This document shows positions 33,516-35,084 of a stretch of 35,084 nucleotides of DNA, piece by piece (position 1 is the stretch's first letter; each line of letters starts with the position of its first letter). The notes under the pieces were generated by a model. It did no database searches. It was not told the DNA's origin and saw only the letters and a program-made list of their open reading frames with translations. This DNA comes from Bacteroidales bacterium UBA2714 (GTDB lineage: Bacteria; Bacteroidota; Bacteroidia; Bacteroidales; P3), in contig DEKU01000010.1 in the NCBI GenBank assembly GCA_002354035.1, positions 1 to 35,084 on the forward strand, read 5' to 3'. The position numbers were made by a program, and so were the translations under genes.

Positions 33516-35084
33516 TTAGAGCGTAGAGCTTAGGTGGTGATGGCCGTTGGTGAGAGTCTGTTTCTGACAGCCCTTGGCGGTGGGCAGCCACACCTCGGCA
33601 GTGGTGTTGGCGGGGATGAGGATGTCCCATTCAAAGCGGTTCCCGTCCCGGCGCCAGCTGCTTTTGATGAGGCCGGAGACGGACTGGTAGGAGCAATCGA
33701 CATGGTTCAGCCCCTCTATGGGATGGGGACAGAGCTGTATTTTGCTATACCCCGGCTCGAGGGCACGGATGCCGGCCAGATATTCGTATTCCCAGATAAG
33801 GAGGTCGCCGAGGAGCATGACGTGGTTGGCGCTGTTCATGGCGGGGTCGCCTGTGTCGCCGTTCCAGAGCTCCCAAATGGTCGTGGCGCCGTGGGTGGCC
33901 ATATAGCCCCAGGATGGATAAGTAGTGTCCGAAGCTAAGCGTAGGGCGAGGTCGGCGCGGCCATAGTCGGTGAGGGTGCGCATGAGGTGCTGGATGCCGA
34001 TGACCCCCGTGGAGACATGTCCGCCACAGTCGTGCTCGGTCTTACTGACTATATTGGCGAACACTTTATCCTTCACCTCGGCGGGCACCATGCCAAAAGC
34101 GAGGGGCATGATGTTGGCGGTGACGGTGTTGTTGGCGTAGCAGCCCTGTTCGGGGTCGAGGTATGCGGCATTGAAGGCGTAGGTGGACATCTCCGCCTCG
34201 GACTGCCACATGGCGACATCGTCTGTGCGGCCCAAGAGCTGGGCAAAACGCGCCAGTTTGCCCGACAGCCAGACATAATAGGCGGTGCTGATGACAGGAG
34301 CGGCGGTGATGCGGGAGGGGTCTTTGGAGTGTATCAGTTCGGGGCTTTCGGGAGGCATGCACCAGTCGCCGTATGTGTCGCGGGTCATGATGCCGTCTTT
34401 AAGATACCACAGCTTCATGTGCAGCAGCCAATGGCGCATGGCGTCGTAGTGGCTACGGATGGGCTCGATGTCGCCGAAGCGGGTGTAGAGCATGTCGGCC
34501 ACAGTGACGAAAGCGCCGGGCCATGTGAGGTTGTCGGTATAGTTGCGCCAGTAGGCGGGGGCGACGTCGCTAAGCTGCCCGTTGGGCCATTGGCAGTCGG
34601 CAAGGTCTTGCAGCCATTTGGCATAGAGGCGGTGGTTGTCGAAAAGGAAGCTCTCGCCGTAGCAGCCAGTGGTTCGGTCGCCGGTCCAGCCCATGCGCTC
34701 GTCGCGCTGGGGGCAGTCGGTGGGCATGGAGCGGTAGTTGCCACGGATGCCCCAGTAGGCGTTGCGGTGTACGGCATTGATGACAGAGTTGTCGGTCTCG
34801 AAGTGACCGGTGGTGGCCATGTAGTCGTAGAGGACCAGACCGGTGAAGTCGCTGAGAGCGGGCTTGCTGCCCTCGGGCAGGCCGCTGATTTCGACGTAGC
34901 GGAAACCGTGGTAGACAAACTGGGGGTGCCACGGAAGTTCATACTTGGCGAAGGCGATGTAGCGGTCGGTGCATTCGGCCGAGCGCAGGTTGTCGATGTA
35001 GAGGGAGCTGTCGGCGGAAAGCAGTTCGGCATAGCGGAAAGTGATGGTGTCGGTGCCGTCGCCTTTTTTAGCAAGCAAGGAGGA
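33516..35084 (-). CDS. Alpha-L-rhamnosidase, GH78 family (5' end outside the window)
   Basis: The frame stays open to the last base, so about 520 C-terminal residues are visible and the N-terminal domains and signal peptide lie beyond position 35084. The (alpha/alpha)6-barrel signature of GH78 is clear: RSMPTDCPQRDERMGWTGD with the conserved acidic residues of the active site, then CWMPPESPE-like WCMPPESPE, GHVSTGVIGIQHLMRTL, ATTIWELWNGD (a second conserved Glu) and NSANHVMLLGDLLIWEYEYLAGI. A C-terminal beta-sandwich ends the protein. It removes terminal rhamnose from plant or bacterial polysaccharides. No polysaccharide-utilisation genes (susC/D) are within view. The PAP2 gene lies 78 bases downstream in the same orientation. 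Confidence 0.93.
   Translation of the reverse strand, partial: SSLLAKKGDGTDTITFRYAELLSADSSLYIDNLRSAECTDRYIAFAKYELPWHPQFVYHGFRYVEISGLPEGSKPALSDFTGLVLYDYMATTGHFETDNSVINAVHRNAYWGIRGNYRSMPTDCPQRDERMGWTGDRTTGCYGESFLFDNHRLYAKWLQDLADCQWPNGQLSDVAPAYWRNYTDNLTWPGAFVTVADMLYTRFGDIEPIRSHYDAMRHWLLHMKLWYLKDGIMTRDTYGDWCMPPESPELIHSKDPSRITAAPVISTAYYVWLSGKLARFAQLLGRTDDVAMWQSEAEMSTYAFNAAYLDPEQGCYANNTVTANIMPLAFGMVPAEVKDKVFANIVSKTEHDCGGHVSTGVIGIQHLMRTLTDYGRADLALRLASDTTYPSWGYMATHGATTIWELWNGDTGDPAMNSANHVMLLGDLLIWEYEYLAGIRALEPGYSKIQLCPHPIEGLNHVDCSYQSVSGLIKSSWRRDGNRFEWDILIPANTTAEVWLPTAKGCQKQTLTNGHHHLSSTL

Overview
The window looks like chromosomal DNA of a Bacteroidota member, most likely order Bacteroidales. The reasons are type IX secretion (T9SS) core genes (gldJ-type lipoprotein, porP/sprF, porU, porV), T9SS sorting domains on secreted enzymes, several Bacteroidota-type promoters (TAnnTTTG -7 box), and the porU-porV-ispF gene order that I recall from Porphyromonas. 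There are no rRNA, tRNA or CRISPR features and no recognisable transposase. Species cannot be named from the sequence alone.

Layout. Positions 1-3968 are an accessory patch. A broken C-terminal piece of a YD-repeat-like lipoprotein gene (299-690, minus) abuts the promoter of an AT-rich gene for an 821-residue SIR2 + P-loop NTPase protein (857-3322), a probable single-gene antiphage defence factor of the SIR2-STAND kind. Behind it lies a 646-base non-coding stretch rich in hairpins, including a perfect 17-bp inverted repeat. An intact relative of the broken lipoprotein follows (3969-4832, minus). Positions 5052-12681 hold the T9SS locus: porP-like then gldJ-like on the minus strand, divergent from porU-porV on the plus strand. 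ispF and clpS continue the plus-strand run. Positions 13949-20468 carry a plus-strand series: nfeD-floA (membrane microdomain pair), a secreted metallophosphoesterase, an M1 metallopeptidase that is itself T9SS cargo, and a DUF1846 protein. A strong bidirectional terminator (20497-20548) closes it. Positions 20592-28807 are a minus-strand block read guaB, long parvulin PPIase, SurA-like PPIase, moxR, an unknown exported protein and panB. Positions 29305-35084 are again accessory: a NACHT NTPase with near-identical 138-bp TPR repeats, a tandem-duplicated PAP2 acid phosphatase with a T9SS tail, and the 3' part of a GH78 alpha-L-rhamnosidase running off the window end.

How it fits together. The window couples the T9SS machine (outer-membrane sortase PorU, shuttle PorV, GldJ and PorP components) with at least two likely cargo proteins (M1 peptidase and double PAP2 phosphatase) and with periplasmic folding factors (two parvulin PPIases) that serve outer-membrane biogenesis. 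Two STAND-type P-loop proteins of probable defence function, SIR2-NTPase and NACHT-TPR, sit near the two ends. They are the best candidates for an incompletely described system. Base composition is uneven: the defence gene at the left is AT-rich, and the G/C strand balance flips near 13.5-13.9, 23.77 and 29 kb. Two of those switch zones each hold a copy of the same small palindromic element.
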